A stretch of 64,000 nucleotides of DNA, taken from Solea solea. Its lineage: Eukaryota; Chordata; Actinopteri; Pleuronectiformes; Soleidae. The stretch spans positions 14,723,001 through 14,787,000 of the forward strand of contig NC_081153.1 in the NCBI RefSeq assembly GCF_958295425.1, written 5' to 3'. The translations under genes and the position numbers were made by a program. Shown here one piece after another: positions 27,201 through 41,986 of this stretch (positions are counted from its first letter, which is position 1; each line of letters opens with the position of its first letter). The notes beneath the pieces were generated by a model. The model was not told where the DNA came from, did no database searches, and saw only the letters and a program-made list of their open reading frames with translations.

Positions 27201-29802
27201 CATCTATCATTTTTTCATCTCTAGCTCCTCATTCCCTCAGTCGTCAATGCCCCCACGAGCACTCTCTTTCTTTCTCCTCTCCTCTTTATCACATTCACTC
27301 ATCTTCACCACTCATCTCTGTCCTTCTCTCAATCCAACCCCCCCTCTCCAAAAAAAAAAAAAACACACCACATGCTCTGGCAGCAGCAGGAGAAGTAGCC
27401 TCATTACAAACAGGGAAAATCCATTTGGAGCAGCCGTCTGCTGCTTGTCTGGCCCTCTCTGAACTCTCTGGAGTGGAGATGCCCCACATCTCTCCTCTAC
27501 CTCCATAGGTTCCCTCATCATTCTAAATTTCCTCTCTTTTTTTTGTTTGTCCTCCCTCCATCTTATGCTTCCTGATCCAAAATATAACAAAGTTCATTTT
27601 CAAGCGTGCATTTTAGTAACACGGCATAACCTGTTGACCTCTCATCACTGCTATTGTCGTATTGTTATTTCTTTGTCTGTGCAGTGATTCTGTTTGTATA
27701 TAAAGTTACAGCATAATGTATTGTGTATTTATTTTTTTTATCAAATCAGGATTAACCCTTTGACACGTAACCTTCAAAATGTCCTTATTTTAACCATAAA
27801 AGGGCCATAAAATTATTGTGAGTCCTTTTGCCCATTTATTTACAATTGACTGCATATTAAAATAGTTAATTAACAATTTAAAATGAAGAAAAACAAAAAG
27901 GTTTATTGAGAAAAAAACCCACATGAACACCAGATAGTGCGTGTTAAATTTGAAATTGGAACAGTATGAGACATATTTTCTTTTACACAATACAAGTTGT
28001 ACTTCAATTCCAGAATGGGTTCATCATCATCATCATCATCCAAACCTTGAATATTGAATTACTGCATAGTTAGAGGCACTAATATGGTCTACATGAGACT
28101 TATATTGTCAGACGTTTGAAGAGGCTAAAGTACGGTAACAGTGTACTAATATCAGGGGGAAAAAATGAAAATGAAAAACACTGGCGATGGCTAATGCATC
28201 CAGTCCCGACAGGAAACATTGATCATTTTTGCTCAGTGACCTCAAACTTATAGTGTAGGTCCATTCAGTTAAACTAATGGACTGGATCGATCCTCAGTAG
28301 CAGAAAATAAATCACTGAACCATTTCCTGTCATTTCCTCTGTTCTTCTCCTTATTTCTTCTGTCCTCGTCCTCCCGTGCTGTTTCCTTTCTCTTGTCTCT
28401 CGCTATGTCTTTTAAAAGCTCTGCATTCATTTTCACCCCTCACTCCTCCCCTCCAGTGCTCTCTCTCTCTCTCTCTCTCCTTCTGCTCTGCCATCATCAC
28501 AACATCTGATTAACATATGTCTGGGCTTTCACTCCCTGTCAGCTTGCAGGCATCTGCACACACACACACACACACACATGCGTTCACACAATCTCATGCG
28601 CCATGTCTCAGGTTCAGGAGGGTTAAAGACAAAGAATGGCACCAAAATTCCCCGTGAACCACGGTGTGTGTGTGTGCCCACAATAGTGAGGATGAGAGGC
28701 AACGCATCTTAACATTATTGCAAGCCAAACACGCCTGATGTTTCCCAGTGAGCTGCTTAAAATGCCAGTAATGGAGGGGAGAGAGAGAAGGGGATAAAGA
28801 AATATAATAAGACAGCAAGAGAAATGAGCTAGAGACAGATGAGTGTGTGTGTGTGTGTGTGTGTGTGTGCTGATAAACAACAGCAATAGCTCCGCCAGCT
28901 CCTCCGAGACTCGTGGCCCCGAAAATGACTCACAATCACATGCATGTAGTCTCTCTTTAAGCTCATATTTCCTTTCATAAGTAGACACTGATACAACGGG
29001 TTCAGTTTATTCAATGAGCAGCAGTTGGAAAGTTGATTTCATATCCCACCTACCAATTACTGTAACCAGAGATCTGCTATTGATTCCTTTCAAACCCCAG
29101 TGCCAGGAAGGCTTGCCACGCTAACCAGTACCAGCCCATACCGATACAGATACACGATAAGTCAGTGTAATGGAAGCGTTTTACCTAATAAGGATTCATT
29201 GGCTCACAGCGACCAGTGAAATCATCTCATATTTGTGGAGGCGCCACGCTGAAGGATGCTGAGGCTTCTTTTGCAAACCATTTGTTCTCCCTGTCCCAGA
29301 TTGCCTGGACGCAGTCCCACTTCCACCATCTCGTCCACAACAAAAACAGGGAATAACAGCAACAGACGAAGGCAACCAAACACATACTTTAGTGAGAGGC
29401 TGCGCCAGAACACAATCCAACAGACGGCAACAAAAGCTTTGTTGCAGAAACTTTGTGTTGTAATGCCTGCAATTTTCACCTGCTTGTTATAGAAGGCATT
29501 CCCCGCCATTTGGAGACTTTTGTTAAAAAAAAATAAATAAAAAAAGGAGGACAAAATACATTTGGAGGCGCTCACATTGCAAATATTGCTAATTGCACAT
29601 TCACAATTGTGTGCGACATGAGTCGTGCTGTGTTAAATTGCGCTCTCTGCGTGTGTGCGCGTCTGTGAATGAGCATCAGGGGCTTCACTTTATGCAAGTA
29701 TTAAACAAGACAAATTGTCGAGGAGCTACAACGGCGCGTAAGTCTGACGGATACCAAACATTTATCCCTCCGTTTATCTCGTCTCCTTTCCTGCCTCCTA
29801 AC

Positions 29803-29836
<34 letters not shown>

Positions 29837-30026
29837 CTTCTATTCAGACTATTAAAGAGTCATTCTCAGTTCATGGGTTAATATATGGGCTTAAATTCAA
29901 AACAGGCGAATAAAAGGCTGTATTCATACAAATGCATTAACAAACTGAATAGTCACACATGCTGATGAGGACGCTAAGGGGACTTCATTGAAGCGTCAAC
30001 CGCTGTTTTGTGTGGGACAGATCCAT

Positions 30027-30068
<42 letters not shown>

Positions 30069-31292
30069 GGGCAGAAGGGGTTTAACAAGAATGAATGGGA
30101 GTGACTTTTTGTGGAAGACTTGATAAACTCAATAGAGCTTTGGAGGGCCCACTCAATGATGAGTCAATGAGGTGGACTTGAATAGTGGGGGTGATGGAGT
30201 GAGACACACACACACACACAAAATGGTGTGTGTGTGTGTGTGTCCTGTGAGAGCCTCTGGCCACTCGATATGTGTGTACATTTAATGTCACAGTGTGACG
30301 CGTGAGCAAGGACGCAGGGAGAGAACTATGCAAACAGAGCACCGATGCAAACGCATGGAAATATCACAGGGGCTTGTGTTTGGACTGGCACGCCACCACG
30401 CCACCACGCCACCACGCCACGCACCCACATAAACCTCCTATTCCTTTTCCTGTCTCCTCTGCCCACTAATCCTGTGCTGCCTAAAACTGATGTGTGTGAG
30501 GTGTGTGTGTGCGTACACACACACCTCACACAGTTTACACCCCAGTGGAGACCATTACTGATTCTCTGAGAGAGAGGGAGACAGGAAAAAAAAGGCAGAA
30601 GTGTAGAGAGGGGGAAGGTGGGGAATTAGAATCAGAGAGAAGGGATGAGAGAAAGAGACTGATATACAGACACACACACACACACAGATGGAAAGATAAA
30701 GGAACAGATATTCTGGCGGAGCTACACAATACTGAGAGAAGAGGAAAGTGAACATCAAGCCAAACGTCAGTACTCTTCCTCTCTGTGCCTTTCTCTCCCT
30801 CCCTCCCTCCCTCCGCTTTTGGTGTCAGAGCATCGACCAAAGATGGCCTCAGCTTTAGTGCATTCTGATGTAACTCGCCAGAAATGCCAGAAAGAGTCTC
30901 AACAGAGCATATCAAACACAGTCATACCCCCAGTCATCACTCTGAACAACGAGGACGTGTGAATACTGTCCAAGATCTCAAACTTCAACCGGACAGACAA
31001 AACTGGACAGTTAAGAGTATCTGACAAACTCCAGCCTTTAGAGGATGAGGAGAGGATGAGGAGAGGAGAGACAAAGAGGTAAGAGGAGAAGAGGGCCTAT
31101 AGGAAGAGGGAAGGGCAAATGACAAGGTGAGAGGATGAATGAAGAGAAAGAAGGAGGTTGAGAGGGGGATGAGAGGAGAGGAGAGGAGAGGAGGAAAGAT
31201 GGGAAACAGCTTGTGTAGAAGTGTAATGGTCCACAACAAGCACTCCACTAGGCACCTCTCAACCGCACTCTGCCTTCTGGTCACACATATCC

Positions 31293-31325
<33 letters not shown>

Positions 31326-32757
31326 AATGGCTGCAAGTGAACAAGATCTCAACTCACACAAGAACTCTGGAGGAAGGGAGGTTACGTGTGAACTTGGCTT
31401 TTGTGTGTGTGTGTGTGTGTGTGTTGATGGAAGTGAGAAAACGAAGCAGAACAACAACAACGAGTGAAACCGAGTGAAGTCGAAATGGTGCAATCAGCGG
31501 AGGAGAAGAAAAAAAGCAAAGCAAAAAAAAAAAAAAAACGACTCCCTGTGTGTGCGTCAGGTCCCCAGCCATCTGGACACTCTCCTCCCCTCTTCCTCCC
31601 TCTCTCCTCCCTCCTCCTTTTCCTGCCCTGTCTCTCCCGACTGGTGTGCTATTCATGGCGGACCCATTTCACCTTTCAGTGTGTTACGCCTGCTCGCCAC
31701 AATACATGCTAATGAGGTAGAACAAATGACTTCTCTGCTGTGGGTGCACGGATGTGTGCGGGCCCGTGTGTGTGTGTGTGCGTCTGAGAGTGGGTGTGTG
31801 TGCGTCTGAGAGTGGGTGGATGGGTTGCTGAATTTTTTTTTCCAATCTCAGCTGCTTGCCACCAAACCAGTTGCTTAACTGCCGTTGGAGTTGTTAATGG
31901 TGATGCAGCAGCCATTGCTTTTCTCACCTGAAGGCACCGATAGCAGCAGATTACTCAAACATGATCCGAAGCCTCTGCACGGAGATTTCTCAGCCAATGG
32001 AAACAGTGAGCCCTCAATAAATCCAATAAACCTAAGCGTCTGGGGAACTGTATTTTAAATACCCTCCCCACTGTGCCTCAAGGATCAATAGCAAATAAAC
32101 CATATGATTACAATAGGGCACTCACTCATTTCCAGCTAAGGCAGCCTGGACCAGTCCTATAAATCCTCACTCATGGCCAACTTCCATTTAGCCAGCACTG
32201 AGTGACTTGGCCCCGTTCCAATCTGATGATAAAGTGGAGAGGTGGCTGTCAGAGCAGACAGAGGAGGGGAGAGCCTGCACATGTCCACTTCTCTATAGCA
32301 CAGATGACATGACATGAATGGAGCACTTGGTTTGTTGCAACAGTTCCCGAGACAGCGCGACCGTCGCCCGAGTGGCTGCATGCGCTGGGGAGAGGAAAGG
32401 ACAAGACAACAGAGACATTCGGGGAGGACAGATGAGAACAGGGACAGTGTGTGTGCGGCAATACAGACACAATGACGGAGTTTTGGAGAATGAACTGCTG
32501 CTACTCTCCTCTCTGTGCATCACTAGGTGGCGCTAATGACACATCTGTACACCTGCCAACTCTTCCCCTCTTCCTCCCTCCCTCCCTCCCTCCCTCCATA
32601 GTGAATCACAGTGACAGCCTGGCTCGGCAGTCAAAATTAACCGAGGGCACTAGCTAGTGTAACGCCTCATGCAGAACACCACACTGAGCACAAGTCTCAG
32701 AGGGAAGAAACGCACTGAAGTCGCAGATCTACCTGTGAAAAGGAAACTATAAATGTG

Positions 32758-32809
<52 letters not shown>

Positions 32810-35800
32810 CCTTCAAAACAGAGGACACTCGAGCACAAGCGCACGTCTCAAGCACATACATGCAATAAATGATGTGCTTTCATCTCATTGTCAACTCAAT
32901 GACAAATATAATGAGCGGTAGAAAAAAAAAAGAAAAAAAAAAAAGGTTCTTTTTTTAAGGCTACTGTCATTGTCTTCTTAATGGAAAACTATTGCTGCTC
33001 GGCTGCTGATTAAAACAGTCTGGGGCCATAAATTATCCTGAAAATACTGCTTTGTCACCCACCAGCATGATGATTGACACAAAAGATTTGTATCTACATG
33101 AACCTAAATCAGAGTCTCTCCTCTGACTCCTGACTGGAGCCATTCTTTATTTGTACACACCACTGCAAAACATGTAAAACACAGATTTGATCTGTGAAAG
33201 AAAGAATTCTGCTCTGAAGTTATTTGAACACCCAGGGCGTCCAATTAAACCAGCGACTTCTCCAAATCAAAGCCACAGCTCTCCCAAAGCAAATGAGCTG
33301 CTTACACAAAAATAGACCTAAACACAGTCTCACAGTAGTTTGGATGGAAACGGTGCCACAGTTCCTTTAACTAGTCCAGCAACAGGAACCCAGGCCATTC
33401 CTGGCTCGCCTCCCGGGCCCCCGGGGCCCAGGGCCCAGCCCAGCTCACCACACAATAGGCCGGCAGAATGAGAGGAACCACTGGCCATCCAGAGATAGCC
33501 CCGCTGGTCAGGAACCAGAAAGGGAACCAGAAGGAACCTGGGAGGGGGGGATGGGGGGATGAGAGCCCAGAGGATGGGAACCCAGAGAGAAAGGGAGAGC
33601 AGAGAGGGTGGGGATGGCTGGGGGTCAGGATGCGTGTGAGGGGGGCAGAGTCTGTGTGTGTTTATGTGGAGGACAGTACTGCGCTGTTCCCGTGCATAAC
33701 ACACCATGGTTTGCACATATGAACACACAGCATCACACACATTTTTCTGTTTTCTCTCTCTCTCTCTGGGTCCAGGATGTTTTTGCGTGTTTTCAAGTAA
33801 TTAAAACTGGAACAGGATTGTAGCATGGAAATGCGGATGAAGGACAGTTGTTGGAGCAAGGAAAGGAGGTGGTGGTGGTGGGGGCGGGGGTTGGAGGGTG
33901 ATGGAGGGACCGGTGGCCTTGGACCTGACCCCAGTGTCCTGGCTCATGCCCTGGGTAAGCGGGGACCGTCCTATCTGCCTTCCTCAGCCTCTGCCCGGGG
34001 CCATTTAACAATGCCCCAAACACTGAGAAGTAAATGTGAATTAAATCTGAACGTGGCCCTGCTCTTCCTGACCAGACCTGCTCTCTGCTCTATTCTTGGT
34101 GGGGGGGGTGGTGGTGGTGGCGGGTGGTGGGGGGGTCTCTCGTGAAACACACACACACACACACGGTGCCCACTGTTTCCATGACAACAAGAGCAGCAGT
34201 CATCCTCTCCCAACTGTCAAAGGACACATGCACAGATGTGCTGCACATATATGCACACACAGGTGAGTGGTAAATGTGGCCGTGACACAAAGGGGGAAAA
34301 AGGACGTCGGCAGATGAGGAGGAAAAAAGGCCCGAAAAGTCTATTAAACCGTCTGCTTCTCCATGGTAGGAGGAAACTCTGGATTATATTACCGGTAATT
34401 AATTCAGTGTGCAAAGGCTCTTTTAACACATCCGTGTGACTACTGTACTGATAAAAATCTTAAATCTAAAAATGACATCTCCTTTCTCCCCCCGCCCCCC
34501 TGTTTTTTTTTTTTTTCCTTCCCAGAACCAGACTCAACATGTGTCTCACTGGTAAAATAAAACACTGTGTCATTGCCTTCTTCCTCTGGCACAAGGGCAC
34601 CATTACTGCGAGAGAGGGAGAGAGAGGGAGACAGGGACTGTCTGGCCTGTCCTAAATCTAAACCACTCAGCAGTATCAGAATGAATGGTTTTTCAGGGAT
34701 GCAGGGATGTCACAGTGCGTACATCAATATCTAAGTGTGGCGGAGCCGTTTCGTTTTGGGTTATAAAGGACGAGTCATGTCTCTATTAGAAACGTATACT
34801 TTGGAGGGAAATTGTAAAATAACAAATCATATCGCGGGCCTTCTGTAAATGAACTATTTAATCACCTGCAAATTCATTGCTGGATTTTCTTCTCTTCCCC
34901 CTTTTACAACGCGGCATTCATAGTGTAACTGAGACACCGATTGGATTCGCGGGGTGTGAATGAAACACGTTTCCAATGAGGCGGCGTGTGAGCGAGCGCT
35001 CACACAAACCAGGTGTGTGCAACTCTTGTGTCTCTTCTCTCCTTTTTTTTTTTTTTCTTTTTTCTTTTAAAGAACAAAACAACTGCCTCTCTACGCCGCC
35101 GTCGTCGCGGAAGAAGGCGACCTCGCACTGGCAATCATTCGAAAACCATCAAGTTCTTTTACTGCGTGGCGATGTAAGTCATATTTTGCAAGCTATCATC
35201 TACATACCATGAATACAGAATTCTTTTTCTCAACCTCTTAATCCCCAGTTGCTCTATAATTTTCTGTTACAGTGGAGCAACTATATATAGTGGCCTGCAT
35301 GTAGCTGTGGTTAAGGCTTTCTGTGTGAACTCCTTGACATGGGCTAGTTAAATATAGGCTGACTGATTTCATATGTTATTTTTCCCCCAAACACTGAAAT
35401 GCCTACAGTGTTGCAGCAGTTTAGAGAGAGGGAGAGGGAGAGAGAGGGGGAGAGGGAGAGAGAGAATCTCAAAAACACATTAGAGGTCTGAAAGCTGAAG
35501 CTTGTATCCAAGCTCAGCAATCTGGAAACTCATAAATGTTGTTCTACATCTTGTACGGGGTATGTTCTTGTTCTCTCTCTCTTCTGTTGTCTCCCGTTCC
35601 CTCCCTCTCTGTGGCTTCTGGTGTCAGACTCCTTGCGGTTTAAGAGACACTCGCGAATGTGTCCCACTTGCTTTTTCCTTTTTCTGTTCCCCACTTTCTC
35701 TGTTTTCAAGGGTTCTTGTTCTCTGGCAACGGTGGCACAGACACACAAACCTCAGTCACCCTGTTTAATCACCTGAAAACCCAACAATCTCCTTTCAGAT

Positions 35801-37515
35801 TGCCCGCACTGGTTCAACACAGATAGAAGTGTAAAGTCCTTGGGAATATCACACAAATAACTTTTAACTCTTCCTTGTACAAATTAGCACGCTGAATACT
35901 ACAAAAAACTTTATAAAATATTAACTCTTTAACACCGAGCGTATCGCACACTTTGCATTACTGTAATTATGTGACGGTTTGTGCTATCGGGAAAATTCTA
36001 TCAGTTTCTGAAAGCTGAGAAGTTGCACGTGAACGTCAATGTGTGGTTATTACGGTAATTTCACTCAAGCGTACTTACAGTAGTTTCAACTTTTTTGGCC
36101 TGTTTCTGGACATTGAGACAAAAAAGACTCAAACAAACATTACTTTAAATATATTTATACTGTTGAAAATTCAAATTGAACACGCAAAACCTGGTGTTTT
36201 TCTTCATTTTAAATTGTGATACACTATTTTAACATGCAGTAAATTGTAAATAACTGCCAGAGAATGACAGTTATTCTGGAAAAATGGGCGAAAGCACTTA
36301 GTCACAGGACATTTTCTGGCCCTTTTATTTTTAACACATTTAGGTTTAGTTCTCGCAACTAATTGCTTGCATGTTTTTCCCTCACATGGCTGATCTTTTC
36401 TCCTCATTTCTCCTCTCTTCTTGGTATCATTCGCCCGTCTTTCTATCCCCGTCTCAACATTTTGTCCTCCCACTCCCCTTTTGTAATCACCGTCAAATCC
36501 TTGGCAATAAATTCCTCATGACGACACCGCCCATCATCAGAAACAAAGGTCACCGTGGACCATTCTGTAAATAATCCACACAGCATGAAAACACACTTTG
36601 TACAATAATAAAATAACGGCCTACTTGCAAAGATTATCATTAAACGGACACAAGTGTGTTGGGGAGTTGCACTTAATTATTCAAACTGAGCATATTTAGC
36701 TACACGTGTAATCCCTCTTACATGTTAATAGTGAACAAACATGGGCTGCGTCTAATCAAACACATGTGCTTGAGTGTGTGTGTGTGTGTGTCCTCCACTC
36801 TTGATCAGCTGGTGACTTAGTCCTGTTATTGTGCTACCAGACAGAAGCCCGGGGCAGTGCATGACTAATGCATTAGTGTCTTTGGCATTAGGGGGCATCT
36901 GTCATGTGTGGGTACATGTTTTTGTCTGATTGTGTGTCATAGCCTTGGGCAAAGTGGCAAACCCTCATAAAGACTCTTTTTTTTTTTTTTTTTATCCAAA
37001 TACAGAGGCTGTATGTGTGTATAAGTGAATGATGTGGTTTTCACACTGTATTTTAGTGTTACATTTTCCATCCATCCATCTTTGTCCTCCACATGAGGGT
37101 CGTGGTGGGGGGGTGATGGGCGGGGTACACCCTGGCCACATGGGAATAAATAAGCATCCACTCGCACACCTACGGTCAATTTAGTGTCCAATTTGCCTTA
37201 TCCCCATATCGCATGTTTTTGGACCCGGAGAAAACCCACACACACACACACACACAGGGAAAACATGCAAACTCCATGCAGGAAGACCCATGTTCCAATG
37301 AATAATAACCACTACGCCATGGAGGTGGCAACAGAGGCTTGAGTCCATGTTGCTTACCCTATCAAACACACACCCCACCTTACATGATGAGATCAAAGCA
37401 CCCTCTGCATTCCTTCATTTAGGATGGAAAACTCTGCCATATGCCGAGCTGCAAATCTCTGTTTGAATATTCAACATCTTCCTATGTGTGAGCATGTGAG
37501 ATAGCAACTCTGTAG

Positions 37516-37557
<42 letters not shown>

Positions 37558-40500
37558 TATGAAGTTCAGGCCCATGTGTGATGTGGTTAAATGCACAAAC
37601 ATAAAGTCACAGCTGTGCCACAATACACGATCCCTGCACAGCTGTGAATTACACATGGACAATTTAATACTGCCAAAGAGGAAATAGCAAATTGAGATAT
37701 TTTTTCTTGTTGCGCCGCTTAAGTGTGCAGCAAAAAAAAAAAAAAATAAATAAATATATAAATGTTTATCTGCATTAATTCCCAAATAAACATGTCGTCC
37801 TTCCCACAAGTGAATTGATGTGATGGGTCTCTGATTCTATCACCCCTGCACTCTTTACTCCTGAATGGGCAGTCAAAGTGCTGACAGAGACCCAAGGGTC
37901 CTACTCAAATGTTTAAGGGAAGGGGTTTTCCTCTCACTAAAACATCCTCCAGCTAACATCGAGGCAGTAATTTGTCCTCTCACAGGGGAGGCATAAAACA
38001 GAACCCCAAATTCTTTGCAGTTATGGAAAAAATGAAGAGAGAACCAAAAAAAAAAAAAAAAGGCCAAATACTTTATCTCCCCCTCTAACTGAAAGTTATT
38101 ACATTTTCTGAATGGTATGACTCTCTAATGGTTAGCACATGTGAATGTGTGTGCACAGACAGAGAGCAGTAGTTGAGGATAAGTTAATAGCACAAGCAGA
38201 AGGGGAACTGCGAACCCTTGGCTTATAAAGGATACTTGTTTCCCTGCTGCACCAAAAACCAGATGTTGATAAAGAGGCATAGGGGGGAGGAGAGAGGACA
38301 GATGGGCAAGGAATTACCATCGTTTGGGCCAAACATCTTGAAACATCTGCAAAAAAATTTCGGACCTTACAAGGAAAGATGGATTTACGCTCTCCTGGAT
38401 TTTTATTGCTCCGTGAGAGCCCGTCTCTCTCCCTCTCTCTCTCTCTCCTCTGCTCCGCGCCTTCCCTGTGTAACCGGGACTTAAGAGGTTCGCCGCAATC
38501 TGGATCTGTTTAAGTCCTGAGAAAAGATTGGATTCTTCCACAAACGGCTCTATCGTGGAGAGAAGACAAACATGTCTGTGCGCCGAAGGAGCCGTAAAAC
38601 TTCAGAAGTGTGCCTCGGTATCAAGTCGGCACTGCTTCACTCTCGGAACACCATAAATGTCAAGGTGCATTGCAACACACACACCAGCGTGTGTGTGTCT
38701 GTGTGTGTGGACACATCAGGCCCATGTGAGGCTAAAAATATAATTCATATCCTATTTCTAAAAGATGGGTTTGGTTACCATGGAGACACATCATCTATGG
38801 TACCATAAAACGCGCAGCTGAGGATGACATGTCCATATGGTGGGACTATAACAGAGGGATGGAACAGATGCTTTGATGAAAGGGCTGTCAATCGCAAATC
38901 CATAAGAGCAGCTGGGGTCGTGAATGTATATCAGATAACACAGAAAGACATATACACGCAGTTATGTCTCATAGATAGACAAATACACAGACAGAGACAC
39001 AGACAAGACAGATGTCTGCTATATGCAACAGAGAGGCAGCTCTTGAGATATCCATCTTTTCATCAATACAAAGCTCACACCTAATCCCCTCATCCAACTG
39101 AATTGCGACAGCTTTCTTCACTTAACCAACATTTTGAGCCAGAAAAACCAAGAAAAACCCAGCGAGTGTGATTATTATTATTTAATCATTTCAGTTGAGA
39201 TAAAAATGAAATGTAATGTTATCTACTCGGAGGATACAAACACTTAGAGAGGGGTGGCAACAACGATTCAGATTTAAGGGGAATGCAGAATGCAGCTACA
39301 AGTTAAACACAATTTTGGGCAAATGGACCAGCTCCTTCCATGTCTCTGTGTAACCCCCACCACTGTCTCCTCAGCTACTCTGGCTTTTTTTTCCCCCCCT
39401 CTTTGAACCAATTTCTAAAATGGCCCTTCCTTGAAATAATTGACACTCCGCGTTTATCATCCGAGGCACCTGCTGTCGGTTTGACAACAAGACAATCAGA
39501 TGGAGCAAGAGACTGTCGTCCCATTGTCCCATCGCACTGTTTGTCTGTGACATTAACTGACAACAGCTGGAAGCCTCGTCTTCACCACAATAGCCATCAT
39601 GCAAGTCAAATTCAACCACAAAAGAAAAGAGCCCCATTATTTGGCTGCAGTGGTGTGATATTAACCAGCAAACGGAGGAAATGATGATTCAGTCGTGATG
39701 TTAGATAAAAGGCTCGGAGCGACTGGAAGTCCTGAAACAACAGTGTCTGCCGTGTCTGCCGCGTCTGCGCTGCCGTTTCCCCCAACTGTGTTTTATTATG
39801 AATATTAGAGGACACACATCTTAAACGCAGATGTGCGTCGGCTGTTTGCACTGACTGGGAGTCGACATTTACAATCAGACGTTCACAAAATGTGAGCACA
39901 CATCCAAGCGTGCACACTCCCACACAAACCCCATCTCTTCTTCTCTCTGGCTGTAATTGACTGAACACGTCAATACTCGCAGGGGGAGAAAAAAAGCGGA
40001 GGGTCCACTGTCTGCATCTATTGATCCGCACTTCTCTCTTTCTCTCTCTCTCTCTCTCTCCATGTCTGCTGATCTTAATTACACTTCTTTTTACCAGGCT
40101 GGCCGAGGCTTCACTCCTGCTGCTGCTGCCCTTTCCAGCGTGCCATCAGAATCCATATATCAAAATTAATGAGCGAGAGCGGAGCTGTAAATCAAACATC
40201 GAGGTGATCCACGCCGATAAGTCACGATCATATGGTCTCTTCAGAAAAACGAGGAGAGAAGGGCAGCGAGGGGATTCTTTTCACACGCTCATGCAGGTCA
40301 GCGTTAACAAATGAATGTTTTTTTTTTATGCAGGAAGCAACCTCGGTTTTAGGCTATTAAAACCGCTGAGGCGTGACAGGGCTGAGGTGACGTTTCTCCT
40401 AACCTTCACTTATCCACTTCCTCTTTCTTTGTGTCTCTCGATGTCAGTGTGTGTGATTTTCTGCCTGTCTGTTTGTTTGTTTTAGGAGACACATGTGCCC

Positions 40501-41945
40501 TTCCCTTCTCCTTTCTCTCCAAAAAAAAAAACTTTTATGGCCCGGTTTTATGGACTTGTAGCAAAGCGAGCTGGTCCATTTTTCAACAATTGTCCTCTTG
40601 TGAACTATAGGATCCTAATCGCACAGTTTCACGGCTCACGCTGCCCATCAATCAGTCCTGTCTGTGTCCTCAACATCTGCATGTGTAGGGAAGAAACAGG
40701 AAGAGAGGGAAGAAGACAGGGGGAGCTGTCATCACACCAAACCTCTGCTCTACCACTAAACTAAATCTATTAGAGACGACAGTGCAGTCATCTTTTTCCA
40801 CACACACACACACACGTTTCCTTTTTCATACCAGCCTTTACGAAAACATGTGACGCACACACATGTGCATGCAAACAAACTTCCTCCACCACCTCTGAAT
40901 TCCTTTCCTTTTTCACCATTTAGTGTTTAACCCAGGGGTGTCAAACGTACGGCCCGTGGCCCAGAATCCGTTCAATCCGGCCCGCAGGATGAATTTGTGA
41001 AAATTTCACATTATGAATAGAATCTAATCATCTGATCATGTGCATTATAAGTTGTAATTGGTACATTAAGCATAATATTGTTATTTTTCTAAGGGAATTA
41101 CAGGTTGTTCATACTATGTTTTGTACAACAAAGGGAAACAAAAATGGGAGTTCTTGATGTTTATAGGTTATTATGATATTGTTTTACCGGTCCGGCCCAC
41201 CTGAGATCAAATGTGGCCCCTGAACTAAACTGAGTTTGACACCCCTGGTTTAACCCCTGGTGCACACGTGGCACGAATCTGTGCCGCAGGTGCACCCACG
41301 GTGATTTGCCGTGGGAAAAATACACAACTCCTTATATGGACCTCCTTGGGTCCATATAACGTAATGTATTATGTGTGGTTGAGTCAAAGTTAGGATTCAT
41401 TTTATATCACATTGTCTTTTTGTTCATAAAAATTAGCCAAGTGAACTTTGAACTGTGACATATTTATCATTTCGCAAATTCAATCCGATTTTAAACATTT
41501 TAAGTACTTTTTGCTCAGGTGTGTTATTATATAGTTGGTGAAAATGGAATTGCCTATAGGTTGTGCTGCAAAAAAAAAAGGAAATAAGACACTCTATATT
41601 GCACCTTCTTATGTTTAAACATAGTAATGTGTTCTCAGGGTTAAATGTAGACTGGGAGGCAGGTGGATATCGAGGAGGGTGAGTTATAATGAGTAACATC
41701 TTCACTCGGCCACATTATCGCCACACCACGTCACACAGGAGGTCCTATTCAATATCGTTACCTTTTGGTAAGAGAGTGCAGGGAGAACTACCGTGTTGTG
41801 TCTGTCCTTTTGTGTTCTTTAAGGCATATTGTATAGACACCTGCATGTGCACGCACACTCACACGCACGCACACCCTCGCACACACACACACACACCCAG
41901 TGGCTTATCTTTTGGAATAAGAAAAGGGGCTTGTCAGGATGGCAC

Positions 41946-41986
<41 letters not shown>

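Noticed and set aside
33330..33740. 136-codon minus-strand open frame with PGGPGGEPG
   Set aside because: A collagen-like look comes from a short GC-rich CCCGGGCCCCCGGGGCCC stretch; no Gly-X-Y run beyond a few residues.
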